Made by a program: the position numbers and the translations under genes. From Verrucomicrobiota bacterium (GTDB lineage: Bacteria > Chlamydiota > Chlamydiia > Chlamydiales > Rhabdochlamydiaceae), in contig JAFEGH010000007.1 of NCBI GenBank assembly GCA_018240065.1, positions 124,001-188,000 on the forward strand: a DNA stretch of 64,000 nt, written 5' to 3'. Shown here in pieces: positions 42,141 to 51,421 of this stretch; within the stretch, counting starts at the first letter, position 1; each line of letters starts with the position of its first letter. The notes under the pieces were generated by a model. That model saw only the letters and a list, made by a program, of their open reading frames with translations. It did no database searches and was not told where the DNA came from.

Positions 42141-43688
42141 TTAATTTAAACGGTAATGGCAGCCGATCGAGTTGCGGTTGCGCAGAGCCCCCTGAGTGAC
42201 GAGCAGCGCTGTCTGCACTCCGTTGCGAAGACCGAGGAGTTCCGGCGTCAAACGGCAGCGATCATAGAAGGACTCGACTTCCCATTTCAATTCAGTCAGC
42301 ATCTTGAAAGCGCGGGACAGACGGGCATTGTCGCGCACGAGTCCGACATAATTCCACATCGTCTGCTTGATCGTCATCCAATCCTGCTGGATCAGAGCGA
42401 TGTCCGCTGTTTCGTGGCTCATGACCCACTTTTCCACTGGGGGAAAGTAATCATTGCGCCTTTGCAGCGTCTCTATCAGATCGTCTGCGCAGTGCTTGCC
42501 CCAGACTAGCGCTTCCAAAAGCGATGTGGAGGCCAGCCTGTTGGCCCCGTGCAAACCTGTGCATGCGACTTCGCCGACCGCCCGCAGACGACGAATCGTC
42601 GTCCGACTCTTCTCATCGACGGCAATTCCCCCGCAGGAATAATGCGCTGCAGGGACGATCGGTAGAGGCTGCCGGGTCATATCAAACCCTTTATCATGGC
42701 AGTAGCGATAGATCGTTGAAAAACGCTCTTTGAGGTAGGAAGGATCGCGTCCTGTGATATCGAGCCATAGATGCTGGCATTCGCTGCTGAGCATCTCCTG
42801 GTAGATCGCCCGCGCCGTCACATCGCGCGGAGCCAGGGCTCCCCGCTCATGGTAGCGGTGCATGAATGGCTTGAAGTCGCTCGTCAGGATTTCCGCGCCT
42901 TCTCCACGCAACGCCTCGCTCAGCAAGAACCGCCTTTCAAACGGAAGATAAAATGCCGTGGGGTGGAACTGGACATACTCCATGTTCATGATCCGCGCAC
43001 CCGCGCGGTAAGCCATCGCGACGCCATCACCGCGGGCTTCTTTAGGATTGGTCGAATGCAGAAACACTTCCCCCAATCCGCCTGTTGCAAGGATCGTCTC
43101 GCTGGCGAAAATGATTTCGATGGTCCCTTGCGAGTTGTCCATTATATAGGCGCCCACGCACGTCGAGGGGGCATAGATGTCAGTGAGTTTTTTCGAATGA
43201 TGCGAGAGGGTGATCAAATCGACTGCGGTGTGCCCAGGTTTAAACAGGATGTTGGGCGACTTTTTTACCGCGCCGAGGATCACATCCATGATCGCCTTCC
43301 CCGTCTGATCTTTGTGGTAGATCACTCGCGGGAGCGAATGGGCTCCTTCGGATGTGATTTTCAGAGAGCTGTCAGCATGGCGCTCAAATGGAACCCCGTA
43401 TTTGCCGATCAAGAGCTGTTCTACAAACCTGGGGCCAAACTTCACGAGCTGGTCCACAGCTCCAGGATTGCATAGTCCGCATCCCGCTGTCAGAATGTCC
43501 GTTTTAAGCGCATCCTCTGAATCCCCCACTCCGCGGAAAATGATGCCGCCCTGAGCCGCGTTCGAATTGGATTCGCTCCCCGTCGCTCCTGCGCCGACAA
43601 GGACAACCTGAACCCCCTGCTCGGCCAGCTCCAGGGCAGTGATGCAGCCAGCGATGCCACTGCCGATGATCAAGACATCCGATTTCAT
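42141..43688 (-). CDS. nadB: L-aspartate oxidase
   Basis: The 515-residue flavoprotein shows DVLIIGSGIAGCITALELAEQG (FAD-binding), SNSNAAQGGI near 42, RYHERGALAPRDVTARAI near 283 and AVGEVACTGLHGANRLASTSLLE near 370, the pattern that separates NadB from SdhA. It oxidises aspartate to iminoaspartate, the first step to quinolinate and NAD. Partner genes nadA and nadC are not in the window. The start may be ATG 43688 or GTG 43694; AAGGGTGGG fits the latter slightly better. Confidence 0.93.
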   Translation of the reverse strand: MKSDVLIIGSGIAGCITALELAEQGVQVVLVGAGATGSESNSNAAQGGIIFRGVGDSEDALKTDILTAGCGLCNPGAVDQLVKFGPRFVEQLLIGKYGVPFERHADSSLKITSEGAHSLPRVIYHKDQTGKAIMDVILGAVKKSPNILFKPGHTAVDLITLSHHSKKLTDIYAPSTCVGAYIMDNSQGTIEIIFASETILATGGLGEVFLHSTNPKEARGDGVAMAYRAGARIMNMEYVQFHPTAFYLPFERRFLLSEALRGEGAEILTSDFKPFMHRYHERGALAPRDVTARAIYQEMLSSECQHLWLDITGRDPSYLKERFSTIYRYCHDKGFDMTRQPLPIVPAAHYSCGGIAVDEKSRTTIRRLRAVGEVACTGLHGANRLASTSLLEALVWGKHCADDLIETLQRRNDYFPPVEKWVMSHETADIALIQQDWMTIKQTMWNYVGLVRDNARLSRAFKMLTELKWEVESFYDRCRLTPELLGLRNGVQTALLVTQGALRNRNSIGCHYRLN

Positions 43689-43827
43689 ACGCACAATGCC
43701 CACCCTTTAAGATCCTTCGAAGATGTTAGGGATCCCATTTAAAATCAGCAACACCTGATTTAGAACTTTTTAAGAGATCATCCCTACATGATTTATCCAC
43801 GGTTGCGGCTTTAAACGCACTCCTCTG

Positions 43828-43856
43828 CCCCTTAAGGGGAGCGACCGTTTGGGTCG
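43828..43856. repeat. Two adjacent small hairpins in a long intergenic gap
   Basis: CCCCTTAAGGGG (43828-43839) and CGACC-gtttg-GGTCG (43842-43856) lie in the 430-base gap between nadB and the next gene. The rest of the gap (43860-44118) is AT-rich with no gene. The first resembles the CCCCTTAGGGGG arm of the tRNA-end repeats. Confidence 0.45.
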
Positions 43857-44118
43857 TTTGAGGACTAAATCCGGCTGGTTATTCCCAAGCAGCCCCCCCA
43901 CAGTCCACTTAATTGCATACACATCATTTATTATGAATAACTTAAATCAGTTTAATTAATTCAACACCATCGCCTTAATAATCAAATTAAAATTATTAAT
44001 ATAATAAGTAAATAACTGCATAATAATAAAATTAATTAAAATCATTTACCTATTAACAGAAGATATAGTAAAATTATATTCAATTTTAAACATCCTAATA
44101 TTACGGAGGAAAGAAAAT

Positions 44119-46110
44119 ATGGCACATTTTGTTCAATTTGGTGAACCCGTGCGTACCTATTCAGACGTTATCGCTGCTAGACTAGAGCGGCTTAATGGCG
44201 AAGTTAAGGATTTTGGATTTCATCTGAGAATAGATCCGGAACACCTAATCGAGGCAGATGTTCAAATCCACCTATTTGATGCAACTGTTAAGAGTCTTCG
44301 CGAACTATCCGCCCAAAAAGCAGATCTGAACGGAAGGGAAGGCCTGAATAAATCCCTCGATAAAGTAGGTAAAAAAATCGCATTTGCTAAGAATGTCCTA
44401 ACGTTTTTAAGCTCGAATTCGGAAAACGTAGATCCTCGCATTCAACACACAGTTGCCAAAGTGCAAAAAATGATGCTATCCGTTCCAAAAACCGGAGGGG
44501 AACAGTTAGACCGGCTCAAGGAAAAATATGCTCATTACCAACGCATTCTTGAAGACTTGAGTTATGGAAGGACAAACCCGCAAACCGAGAAAAGCATTCA
44601 GAATGCAAAACAATTGCTGGCGCAATTACAACTGCAAATCCTGGCAATCGAACCTGGCCGGGAAGTAATAAGACCATGGGGAAAGCAGAACTATGAAGCC
44701 CGCTACGAAGGTCTCAATAATGTTCCAGAGTGCATGGCATTAGTCGAACCGGCAATGGCTACTTACTATCTCACTGCTATATCAAACGATGGATTGAGGC
44801 GCGTGTATATTGACGACGTAGCAGATCGCGGTCACGCGTTGACTGCCGATTTTATCAAGGGTCATTCGAAAGATATGAATCCACCTGCCGCAATCTCCAT
44901 CCGCGATCTTATCAATGAGGACAAATGGGGCCGTCTGGCCGAAGTGCCATGCGAAGGCAAGTTCGAATATATAAAGGATCAGGGAATCTGCTTTGCACCC
45001 AACCAAAATCCCAAGGAAATCCTCGGTCAGTTGCAGATCCTGAAGCAATTGAAAGAACATAACAAACTTCCTAAAATCGGTGCAGTCCTATCCATCGGGC
45101 AGCATCAACTTCCCATCTTCTTTCATTCAGATGGTCACTTCTCGGTACTCCTCCCACGCGGCGATGAGGGCAGCGAAGGACATCCCGTCCAGCTTTCATT
45201 TGGAACTGAGGAGCAGTTAAGTGGGTGTATGCACAAGTTCTTAAGCGATGCCATTAAAGGCAACGGCGGCCTATCTGGCCAGCAAGCCAGACTCACCCCC
45301 GTCTGCTTGAGAGAAGATCTCGAGAGAAAAGAAATGAGAAAAGGCTTTGATCTGGATTTCCTGCACTTTGACGACGAGCAGCTTTATCATCAGCCTTTGA
45401 ATTTCACTGATGTTAGATTTGATTTTGAAGAGCCGGAACCTGCGTCACTTGAAAGAGCGTGCCCTCCAGCCATTCCGCTGCAAAAGGTAATTGCAGGGCT
45501 TGAAAAGATGGATGATGAAGGGTTTTATCAAGCTATTGAAGCCTTTTCAGCCCTCCAGGAATTCAAGATGCCATTCATTATGAGCGGCGATACTGATGAG
45601 CAAACAAGGCAAATCGCTGACAGGATCTTCTTCCATCTTTATTTCATTCAAAACAATGAAACGCCTGACAAGATCAATCGTAAAGACCCTAATTGGGGAT
45701 CGAACGCCTTCCAAATAGAAGGATTGGCGACACCCGAACAGAAACTGCGCGCCGCTCAACGCGCCCAGGTCGAAGTTCTACTTTTTGCTTTGAATTTAGC
45801 GATCGAGCATAGAGATGAAGAACAACTGCCCTTGCTCTTTAAAGCTCTTGAAGAAATGAAGCTGGACCCAAGAGATTTGCCCAGTGGACAAAAGAACCTC
45901 GCGCATGCTCTGTTCGGCAAACTGTATGAGAACTACCTGAAAGCATGGGAATCCGATAAATCGATGGTCCATCCTCATGACGGGAAATTCAAAGGAGACT
46001 TCGGACGCCACGGATTCTGCAGCACTGGAGAAGTAAAGATCTCTCCAGAGATCAGAATGCAGACTTTGAAGGAGCTCTCAGATCAGCTGAAAGCGACTTG
46101 GAAGATCTAA
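44119..46110 (+). CDS. Large putative effector A: degenerate papain-like region plus shared C-terminal domain
   Basis: The 663-residue protein has a helical N-terminus (1-180), a middle region (about 190-400) that aligns to that of effector B, and a C-terminal domain (about 495-663) shared with two neighbours: DRIFFHLYFIQNNETPDK, LATPEQKLRAAQRAQVE, NLAHALFGKLY and HPHDGKFKGDFGRHGF. In the middle region Cys205 (PECMALVE) matches the possible nucleophile of B, but the D-x-H of B is replaced by LLPRGD, so any protease activity is probably lost. No signal peptide is seen; type III export would fit. GGAGG precedes ATG 44119. Confidence 0.72.
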   Translation: MAHFVQFGEPVRTYSDVIAARLERLNGEVKDFGFHLRIDPEHLIEADVQIHLFDATVKSLRELSAQKADLNGREGLNKSLDKVGKKIAFAKNVLTFLSSNSENVDPRIQHTVAKVQKMMLSVPKTGGEQLDRLKEKYAHYQRILEDLSYGRTNPQTEKSIQNAKQLLAQLQLQILAIEPGREVIRPWGKQNYEARYEGLNNVPECMALVEPAMATYYLTAISNDGLRRVYIDDVADRGHALTADFIKGHSKDMNPPAAISIRDLINEDKWGRLAEVPCEGKFEYIKDQGICFAPNQNPKEILGQLQILKQLKEHNKLPKIGAVLSIGQHQLPIFFHSDGHFSVLLPRGDEGSEGHPVQLSFGTEEQLSGCMHKFLSDAIKGNGGLSGQQARLTPVCLREDLERKEMRKGFDLDFLHFDDEQLYHQPLNFTDVRFDFEEPEPASLERACPPAIPLQKVIAGLEKMDDEGFYQAIEAFSALQEFKMPFIMSGDTDEQTRQIADRIFFHLYFIQNNETPDKINRKDPNWGSNAFQIEGLATPEQKLRAAQRAQVEVLLFALNLAIEHRDEEQLPLLFKALEEMKLDPRDLPSGQKNLAHALFGKLYENYLKAWESDKSMVHPHDGKFKGDFGRHGFCSTGEVKISPEIRMQTLKELSDQLKATWKI

Positions 46111-46122
46111 TCGTTTCTATAG

Positions 46123-46161
46123 ATGCGGCCAAAGCGAACCTTTGGCCGCATTTTCTTTTTT
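46123..46161 (+). terminator. Rho-independent terminator after effector A
   Basis: Perfect 12-bp stem ATGCGGCCAAAG / CTTTGGCCGCAT with a 5-base loop followed by TTTCTTTTTT. Confidence 0.95.
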
Positions 46162-46208
46162 AGTCTTTTCATGATAGACTCTTTTGAACTAGCCCCAATT
46201 CTTAGACC

Positions 46209-46805
46209 ATGCAACGCCAATTTTCTCTTTTTCAATCCCACCTGGACCTTGCCCATGCCTATTGGGAACGGCTCTTGAAGCCCGGAGACTGGGCCATCGA
46301 TGCCACCTGCGGCAATGGACAGGACACGTTGAAACTTGCCCAAATCCTGGGGAAGAGCGGCGGTGTGATCGGCATCGATATCCAGGAAGAGGCCATTGCC
46401 CGCTCGCGGGAGCTTCTCCATTCCCATCCTACAGCCGATCTCCTGGCAGGGGTCCATCTTTTCCGACAGTCCCATGAGGAGTTTCCTCCCTTATCGTCAG
46501 AACGCCCGATCCGGCTTATCGTCTACAATCTAGGGTATCTGCCCCGTGGGGACAAAGGGATTACCACGCTGACGGAGACCACCCTCCAGAGCATCAGCCG
46601 CGGGCTGGAGCTCGTCATGCCGGGGGGAGCTATCTCTATCACCTGCTATCCGGGCCATTCGGAGGGAGCCAGGGAAGAGCGCACCCTTTTAGAATGGGCC
46701 TCCCAGCTGTCCCCTTCCAACTGGAATATCTGCCTGCACAGCTTCCCCAACCGCAGCGCCTCGCCCCGCCTCCTGCTGCTGCAAAAATCAATTAATGCTC
46801 GTTAG
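46209..46805 (+). CDS. mnmM: MnmM/YtqB-type class I SAM methyltransferase
   Basis: The 198-residue protein has SAM motif I AIDATCGNGQDTLKLAQ near residue 32, VIGIDIQEEAIARSRE, and the hallmark IVYNLGYLPRGDK near 107 found in YtqB/MnmM. That family methylates the aminomethyl group of wobble 2-thiouridine in tRNA. It was earlier annotated as rRNA methylase. It sits alone between effectors A and B, with its own start after a terminator. Confidence in the exact tRNA target is moderate. Confidence 0.85.
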   Translation: MQRQFSLFQSHLDLAHAYWERLLKPGDWAIDATCGNGQDTLKLAQILGKSGGVIGIDIQEEAIARSRELLHSHPTADLLAGVHLFRQSHEEFPPLSSERPIRLIVYNLGYLPRGDKGITTLTETTLQSISRGLELVMPGGAISITCYPGHSEGAREERTLLEWASQLSPSNWNICLHSFPNRSASPRLLLLQKSINAR

Positions 46806-46994
46806 AGCAACTCATTGATTAACAAAACTTTATATCAATATTGAATGGAACATTCTTTAATCCCCTTATTTCACAACAAACGGAATCGAAAAGTAATAAT
46901 TTTAAACGCAACTGAACAGGCGTTAATTATTGTTGATTAACAACTGATGATATATAATTATTAGAAAATAATTTATATTAAATGAGGTGCTAGT

Positions 46995-48830
46995 ATGTCT
47001 TTTCAAATCCATGGAGAAAACCCATTATTCGGGATGGCGTCGAGATTGCAGCAACAAACCCGTCAGTTGGAGCTGGATCTCCAGCACGCTACCCCGGAAA
47101 TCGCAGGCATCTACGAAAGCGACTTGCAGGACATTGAGTCTTCTCTTGCCACTCTTAGCCTCCTGGCAGAGGATGTGGATGGGACGACTCAGCAGAAGAT
47201 CGCTCAGATGGTCGCGCCTGTTCGTATGATGGCCCAGACACTCAAAGGCAGAATTGAGTCATTAAAACAACATCAAGTCATTACAACCGTTCCCTCCCAA
47301 ATTCAACCGCTCGGCAACAAACCGCCTCAATTCTTCTACGCCAAGAACAACCAGATGGACGAGGCATTTATCCCTCTTTATAAAGACGGCGATCCTGCCA
47401 ATCGCAGATCGGCCTGCACCATGATCGCAGGAGAGTTTGTGCAGCAAACTCTCGCAGGAAAGGGCCCCGAAGCGCTCGATCAAATCATGCAGTCCGGCCA
47501 GCAAAAAATGGCCCTTTCCAAGGCAAACGCGGGAACGATCTTCGATGAGGTCACCGGTCAATTCCCTGACGTCGAACTTCTTCCCCTGACAGATCGCATG
47601 CTCGACATTAACCCGGTCGGTGAGATCGCTTTCGACCGCCAACTCGGAAAAAATGGGTTTAAGGCTGCAATTGAGCTGTTGCAAGAGCTTAAACGGGAAA
47701 ACAACCTTCCCTCGCTCGGCGCCGTCCTGACCAATCCTCCGGAATCCTATGCGCTGGTCATTACGGATAACGGAATCCTGTTCTTTGATTCACATGGAGA
47801 CATGCCGCAGACAAACGGCTCCCTCGTCAAAGGTCGCGCCTATGTCGCATCCTTTTCAAATGCTGCTGAGGCAAGCGCATTTTTAGCCAGACGCCTTCCG
47901 GTCATGGAGTTCCTCCCTGATCGAAGCAACGAGTCCGCAAACGTCGATAAAATTATCCAAGACCCTCAATTGGATTTGTTCCAACCTCTGGCAATTATCC
48001 GCATGTTCCCTCTCAAGGCGAAGAAACCAGTACAAATCACCCAACCAACTCCCATCCTTGCCACAACGCCTCCCACTCTGGATAATCGAAACATCCTGCC
48101 GCTGACGCTTCCTAAACACACGGCGCCTTTGCTGCCGAAAGCGACAGTCATCCTACCCATTCCATCAGTTGACAGGGTCGACCCTCTTCTTGGCGAGGTC
48201 TATCTCCTTCTCGAGGTGATCGATAATTTAAAAAAGGGAGATGAAGGATTTTACAACTCATTTGGGCCCATAGCTGAATTGGCAAAGAAGACATGCGTTC
48301 TTGCGATGACAGATAAAAAAAATCCGATCAGCATCGGCGACAGGCTGTTCTTCCACACCTATTTTATCCATAAGAACGAGTCTCCCGAAAAGATCGATCA
48401 CCGCAACCACCAATACGGGACCCATGCTTTCCAAACTGGCCTAGCCACGCCTGAAGAGAGGGTCCGCTGCGCTCAGCGCACGCTCGTCGAAATGGCACTG
48501 ACCGGAATGAGCGATGCGATCGCTCAGAAAGATGTCAAGAGCCTGCGCCAGTATTTGGCGGTCCTCGAAAATCTAAACCTCGATGAGAAAGACTTGCCGA
48601 AAGGGGTCAAGAACATCGCCCACGCTCTCTTTGGAGCCCTCTATCAGGACTATAAGAAAGCATGGGAAGTAGAAAAGAGCATGACCCACCCGCATGATGG
48701 AGCATTCAAAGGCGATTTTGGCCGCCATGCCTTTAATGACACGGGAAGCGTTAATATCCCTGCTCGATTCAAAACTGCAGTCATCGAGCAGTTTACTGAG
48801 CAGCTGAGACAAGCCTGGAAACTAGGCTAA
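46995..48830 (+). CDS. Large putative effector B: papain-like (herpesvirus-DUB-like) region plus shared C-terminal domain
   Basis: The 611-residue protein has a helical start (1-95). A region at 125-310 resembles viral tegument-type cysteine proteases: Cys141 in RRSACTMIAGEF, then a helix pair, then SYALVITDNGILFFDSHGD with Asp265 and His267 in the D-x-H spacing of those deubiquitinases, and AYVASFSNAAEASAFLARRL as the closing strand-helix. A linker follows, then the shared domain (about 443-611) with DRLFFHTYFIHKNESPEK and HPHDGAFKGDFGRHAF. If real, it could cut ubiquitin-like substrates in the host. This rests on motif reading only. GAGGTGC precedes ATG 46995. Confidence 0.72.
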   Translation: MSFQIHGENPLFGMASRLQQQTRQLELDLQHATPEIAGIYESDLQDIESSLATLSLLAEDVDGTTQQKIAQMVAPVRMMAQTLKGRIESLKQHQVITTVPSQIQPLGNKPPQFFYAKNNQMDEAFIPLYKDGDPANRRSACTMIAGEFVQQTLAGKGPEALDQIMQSGQQKMALSKANAGTIFDEVTGQFPDVELLPLTDRMLDINPVGEIAFDRQLGKNGFKAAIELLQELKRENNLPSLGAVLTNPPESYALVITDNGILFFDSHGDMPQTNGSLVKGRAYVASFSNAAEASAFLARRLPVMEFLPDRSNESANVDKIIQDPQLDLFQPLAIIRMFPLKAKKPVQITQPTPILATTPPTLDNRNILPLTLPKHTAPLLPKATVILPIPSVDRVDPLLGEVYLLLEVIDNLKKGDEGFYNSFGPIAELAKKTCVLAMTDKKNPISIGDRLFFHTYFIHKNESPEKIDHRNHQYGTHAFQTGLATPEERVRCAQRTLVEMALTGMSDAIAQKDVKSLRQYLAVLENLNLDEKDLPKGVKNIAHALFGALYQDYKKAWEVEKSMTHPHDGAFKGDFGRHAFNDTGSVNIPARFKTAVIEQFTEQLRQAWKLG

Positions 48831-48846
48831 CAGAGTCCTCTTATAT

Positions 48847-48870
48847 CGCGGCCTCATCTTAAGGGGCCGC
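48847..48870 (+). terminator. Hairpin after effector B
   Basis: GCGGCC / GGCCGC stem with a 12-base loop, 16 bases after the stop; no strong T-run follows. The 250 bases to the next gene are AT-rich and hold no visible gene. Confidence 0.5.
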
Positions 48871-49121
48871 AATCCTCTCATCTTGTGAAGAAATTTTCTC
48901 AAGAACACCCAGAATAAAAGTTTAATTATTTGATTCTTCGTTCCTGAAGAATACTTGCAAACAGATAATTTTAAGCATTTCGTTTAATTGGGATCGGGCA
49001 TAAAATACTACGCAAGTTTTTTTTGAATTAATAAACTTCTCCAAAATCGCTGCATCTCTTTTAAGCGGAGCAGTGCAATTAGAGAACACCTTAACTCACA
49101 CAGGAGCGCAGAGGATCAAGT

Positions 49122-51140
49122 ATGTCAACACTCTCAGTAAAAGCCCAGATTTTGAGCCAGGCCACCCAACTTCAGCAGAAACTCGCCCAGGCAAAAGGAC
49201 AGATCGACCAAATGGGTCCAGCGGCTCAAATCGAGAAATCCCAATCTCTTTCGCAAGATTCAGCGACACTCACAAACCTCCAGAGAAGAGTCACTGCAAG
49301 CTTCATGCGCCAGCAAGAAGCGATCCCTGATGTTACCGAAGATGAGCTTATGGCCATTTCAGAAAAACTCAGTCAAGCCAGCGACGATCTGGAAATAATC
49401 GAAGCAAATTATAATCTCGCCCTGGAAATTTTCTCTGTGGCAATGACACCGCAGATTGACCCATCGATGGTCCCCACTCTGATGGAGCACAATATCGACT
49501 TGCTCTCTACCCCTCATATCAATAGCGGCAACAAGCTCGCCATCGAAGAGCTGCAAAGGAATTTAACAGCGATTATCCTTCCTCAGCAGCTGGTCCCTAC
49601 CCCTGTCATCCAGCCTTCGCATGTAGTGACGCATCCGACGGGATCCTCTCCTGTTGTCCAATCAGACCAGGATATCCGCGCTCAGCAGGATGAAGATTAC
49701 CAAGCATCGCTTTTCACAGACAAACTCGCCGAACTGGATAGGACTTTCCGCACTAGCGGCTACGTCCCGAACCCGGTTGCCGATTTTGATAAAGTCCTTG
49801 CTATCTACAAAGACGCAAAGGCTTATTCCCAAAGCAAATCTCAATTCCTATCTTCAACAGCGCCTGGATCACTTCAGTCAACTCTGCAGAAAGCAGAACA
49901 GTTGATGAACCAGATCATTCAAGCTCAAGTTCAATTCGAAAGCTCGCAGGTCCAGCAAGTCCAGACGCAGCAGTCCTCATCTGCCGCGCTGCAAGGCTTG
50001 AAAGCAGCTTTTGAAAAGATGATCTCTGAGGTTGATAAGCCTAATGCTGATGTAATGCCGCTTTTAGCTGGAGTGAATTCTGCTTTCCAGCAATTGTCCT
50101 CTGATGACAAGGCAAAGCTTCTTACAGCTCTTTACGACATATTGAAAGCAGCAAATAAATATCCTGCGGACAGAGCTCCTCCCAGAGCGATGTTGGGATT
50201 ACAATTCAATCAATGGCATGGAAGTCACCAACAGAAACTCGAAGCGTTAAAAAAGATCATGCCGCAGACAACGACAACTCCCTCCACTCCCCAGGCTGTT
50301 GTTGCTCCTAAGCACGCCGATGAGATGAAGAGACGACTGCTGGAAGCAAAAAATGCTGTTGCAGTTCCCCAGCAGACACGCTCTTCAACTTCGCCTGTCC
50401 ATACGCCTACTGTTCAAAGCCCAGCGAGAACTCCCAGCTTTGATGATCTGCAAATCGGTGATGACGCGTTTCCAGACAACTTGGAGTCGGCATTAGCCGT
50501 AGACATTAGGGATCTGCAATCTCTTCTTCCTCTTCTCCAGGCAAATGCTTCCTTCTCCGATCTCCAGAAGGCTCTGGAAGGATTGGTCATGTTGGAATCC
50601 AAAGGGGATAAATGCACTTTCAAGATCAGCAGCCAGACTGCTAGCCTGATCGCCGACCGCCCCTGCTTCCATCTCTATTTCATCCATAAAAATGAATGCC
50701 CGCATCAGCTCGTCAGCGATGCGAAATATGGCAACAACGCGATGGCCGGCATCCATCCTGCAACCAATTCTGAGCGCCAGCGTGCTGTCCAAAGAACCAT
50801 CGTCGAGCTGGCCCTTGAGAATCTCGAAGAGGCTGTCAACTTCCAGGACGTTGCCACAATGGCTGGAATGTTGAATCTTCTCGAAGAGATGAATCTGACA
50901 GCAGCCGACCTCCCTGTTGGGCATAATAATATTGCCCACCGTCTGTTCGGCCTGATGTACAGTCTGCACACCCAAGCCCGCTCTACAAGCTCCTCTTTGA
51001 CCGATCCTAACGATAGCAAGTTCAAAGGCGACTTCGGCCGCAATGCCTTCCGCATGAAGGATAAGGGCATTGATGCGACGATCAAGCTGGAAGCGATCAA
51101 ACGTATGCGCGATGATCTGAAAGCGGCCTGGAAAGTGTAA
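49122..51140 (+). CDS. Large putative effector C: coiled-coil protein with shared C-terminal domain
   Basis: The 672-residue protein has long helical regions at 1-150 and 200-340, Gln/Ser/Thr/Pro-rich linkers (about 155-182 and 375-440), and the same C-terminal domain as effectors A and B (about 506-672: DRPCFHLYFIHKNECPHQ, QRAVQRTIVELALENL, NNIAHRLFGLMY, DSKFKGDFGRNAF). The papain-like middle is missing. At 184-200 it reads DIRAQQDEDYQASLFTD, resembling the Q-D-x-x-Y-x-x-S-L-x-x-D helix of eukaryotic FAF1/UBX proteins. AGGAG lies further upstream at 49103. The linker layout suits a translocated effector. Confidence 0.72.
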   Translation: MSTLSVKAQILSQATQLQQKLAQAKGQIDQMGPAAQIEKSQSLSQDSATLTNLQRRVTASFMRQQEAIPDVTEDELMAISEKLSQASDDLEIIEANYNLALEIFSVAMTPQIDPSMVPTLMEHNIDLLSTPHINSGNKLAIEELQRNLTAIILPQQLVPTPVIQPSHVVTHPTGSSPVVQSDQDIRAQQDEDYQASLFTDKLAELDRTFRTSGYVPNPVADFDKVLAIYKDAKAYSQSKSQFLSSTAPGSLQSTLQKAEQLMNQIIQAQVQFESSQVQQVQTQQSSSAALQGLKAAFEKMISEVDKPNADVMPLLAGVNSAFQQLSSDDKAKLLTALYDILKAANKYPADRAPPRAMLGLQFNQWHGSHQQKLEALKKIMPQTTTTPSTPQAVVAPKHADEMKRRLLEAKNAVAVPQQTRSSTSPVHTPTVQSPARTPSFDDLQIGDDAFPDNLESALAVDIRDLQSLLPLLQANASFSDLQKALEGLVMLESKGDKCTFKISSQTASLIADRPCFHLYFIHKNECPHQLVSDAKYGNNAMAGIHPATNSERQRAVQRTIVELALENLEEAVNFQDVATMAGMLNLLEEMNLTAADLPVGHNNIAHRLFGLMYSLHTQARSTSSSLTDPNDSKFKGDFGRNAFRMKDKGIDATIKLEAIKRMRDDLKAAWKV

Positions 51141-51171
51141 AAAGAATATTTTATTTTACATCATTTCACCC

Positions 51172-51208
51172 AAAAGCTATGTCTGTAAAAAGGCATAGCT
51201 TTTTTTTT
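51172..51208 (+). terminator. Rho-independent terminator after effector C
   Basis: AAAAGCTATG / CATAGCTTTT stem with a 12-base loop followed by five or more Ts. Confidence 0.9.
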
Positions 51209-51421
51209 AACTCTGACCCGAGGGTCCAGGGAAATCCGCTCACCCCGGATGTAATCCCCTGATTACCTGTCGGCAGCTTTGTCGACCCTTTATTTTGCTA
51301 TCAAAAGATATTTTGATAATAATTTATAGGAATTGAACATTATATGTAGGAAGGATAGAATTAAATTAAGGCATATTATATGCCTTATAATCCTAATACA
51401 TATAATAACAAGAAGATAATT

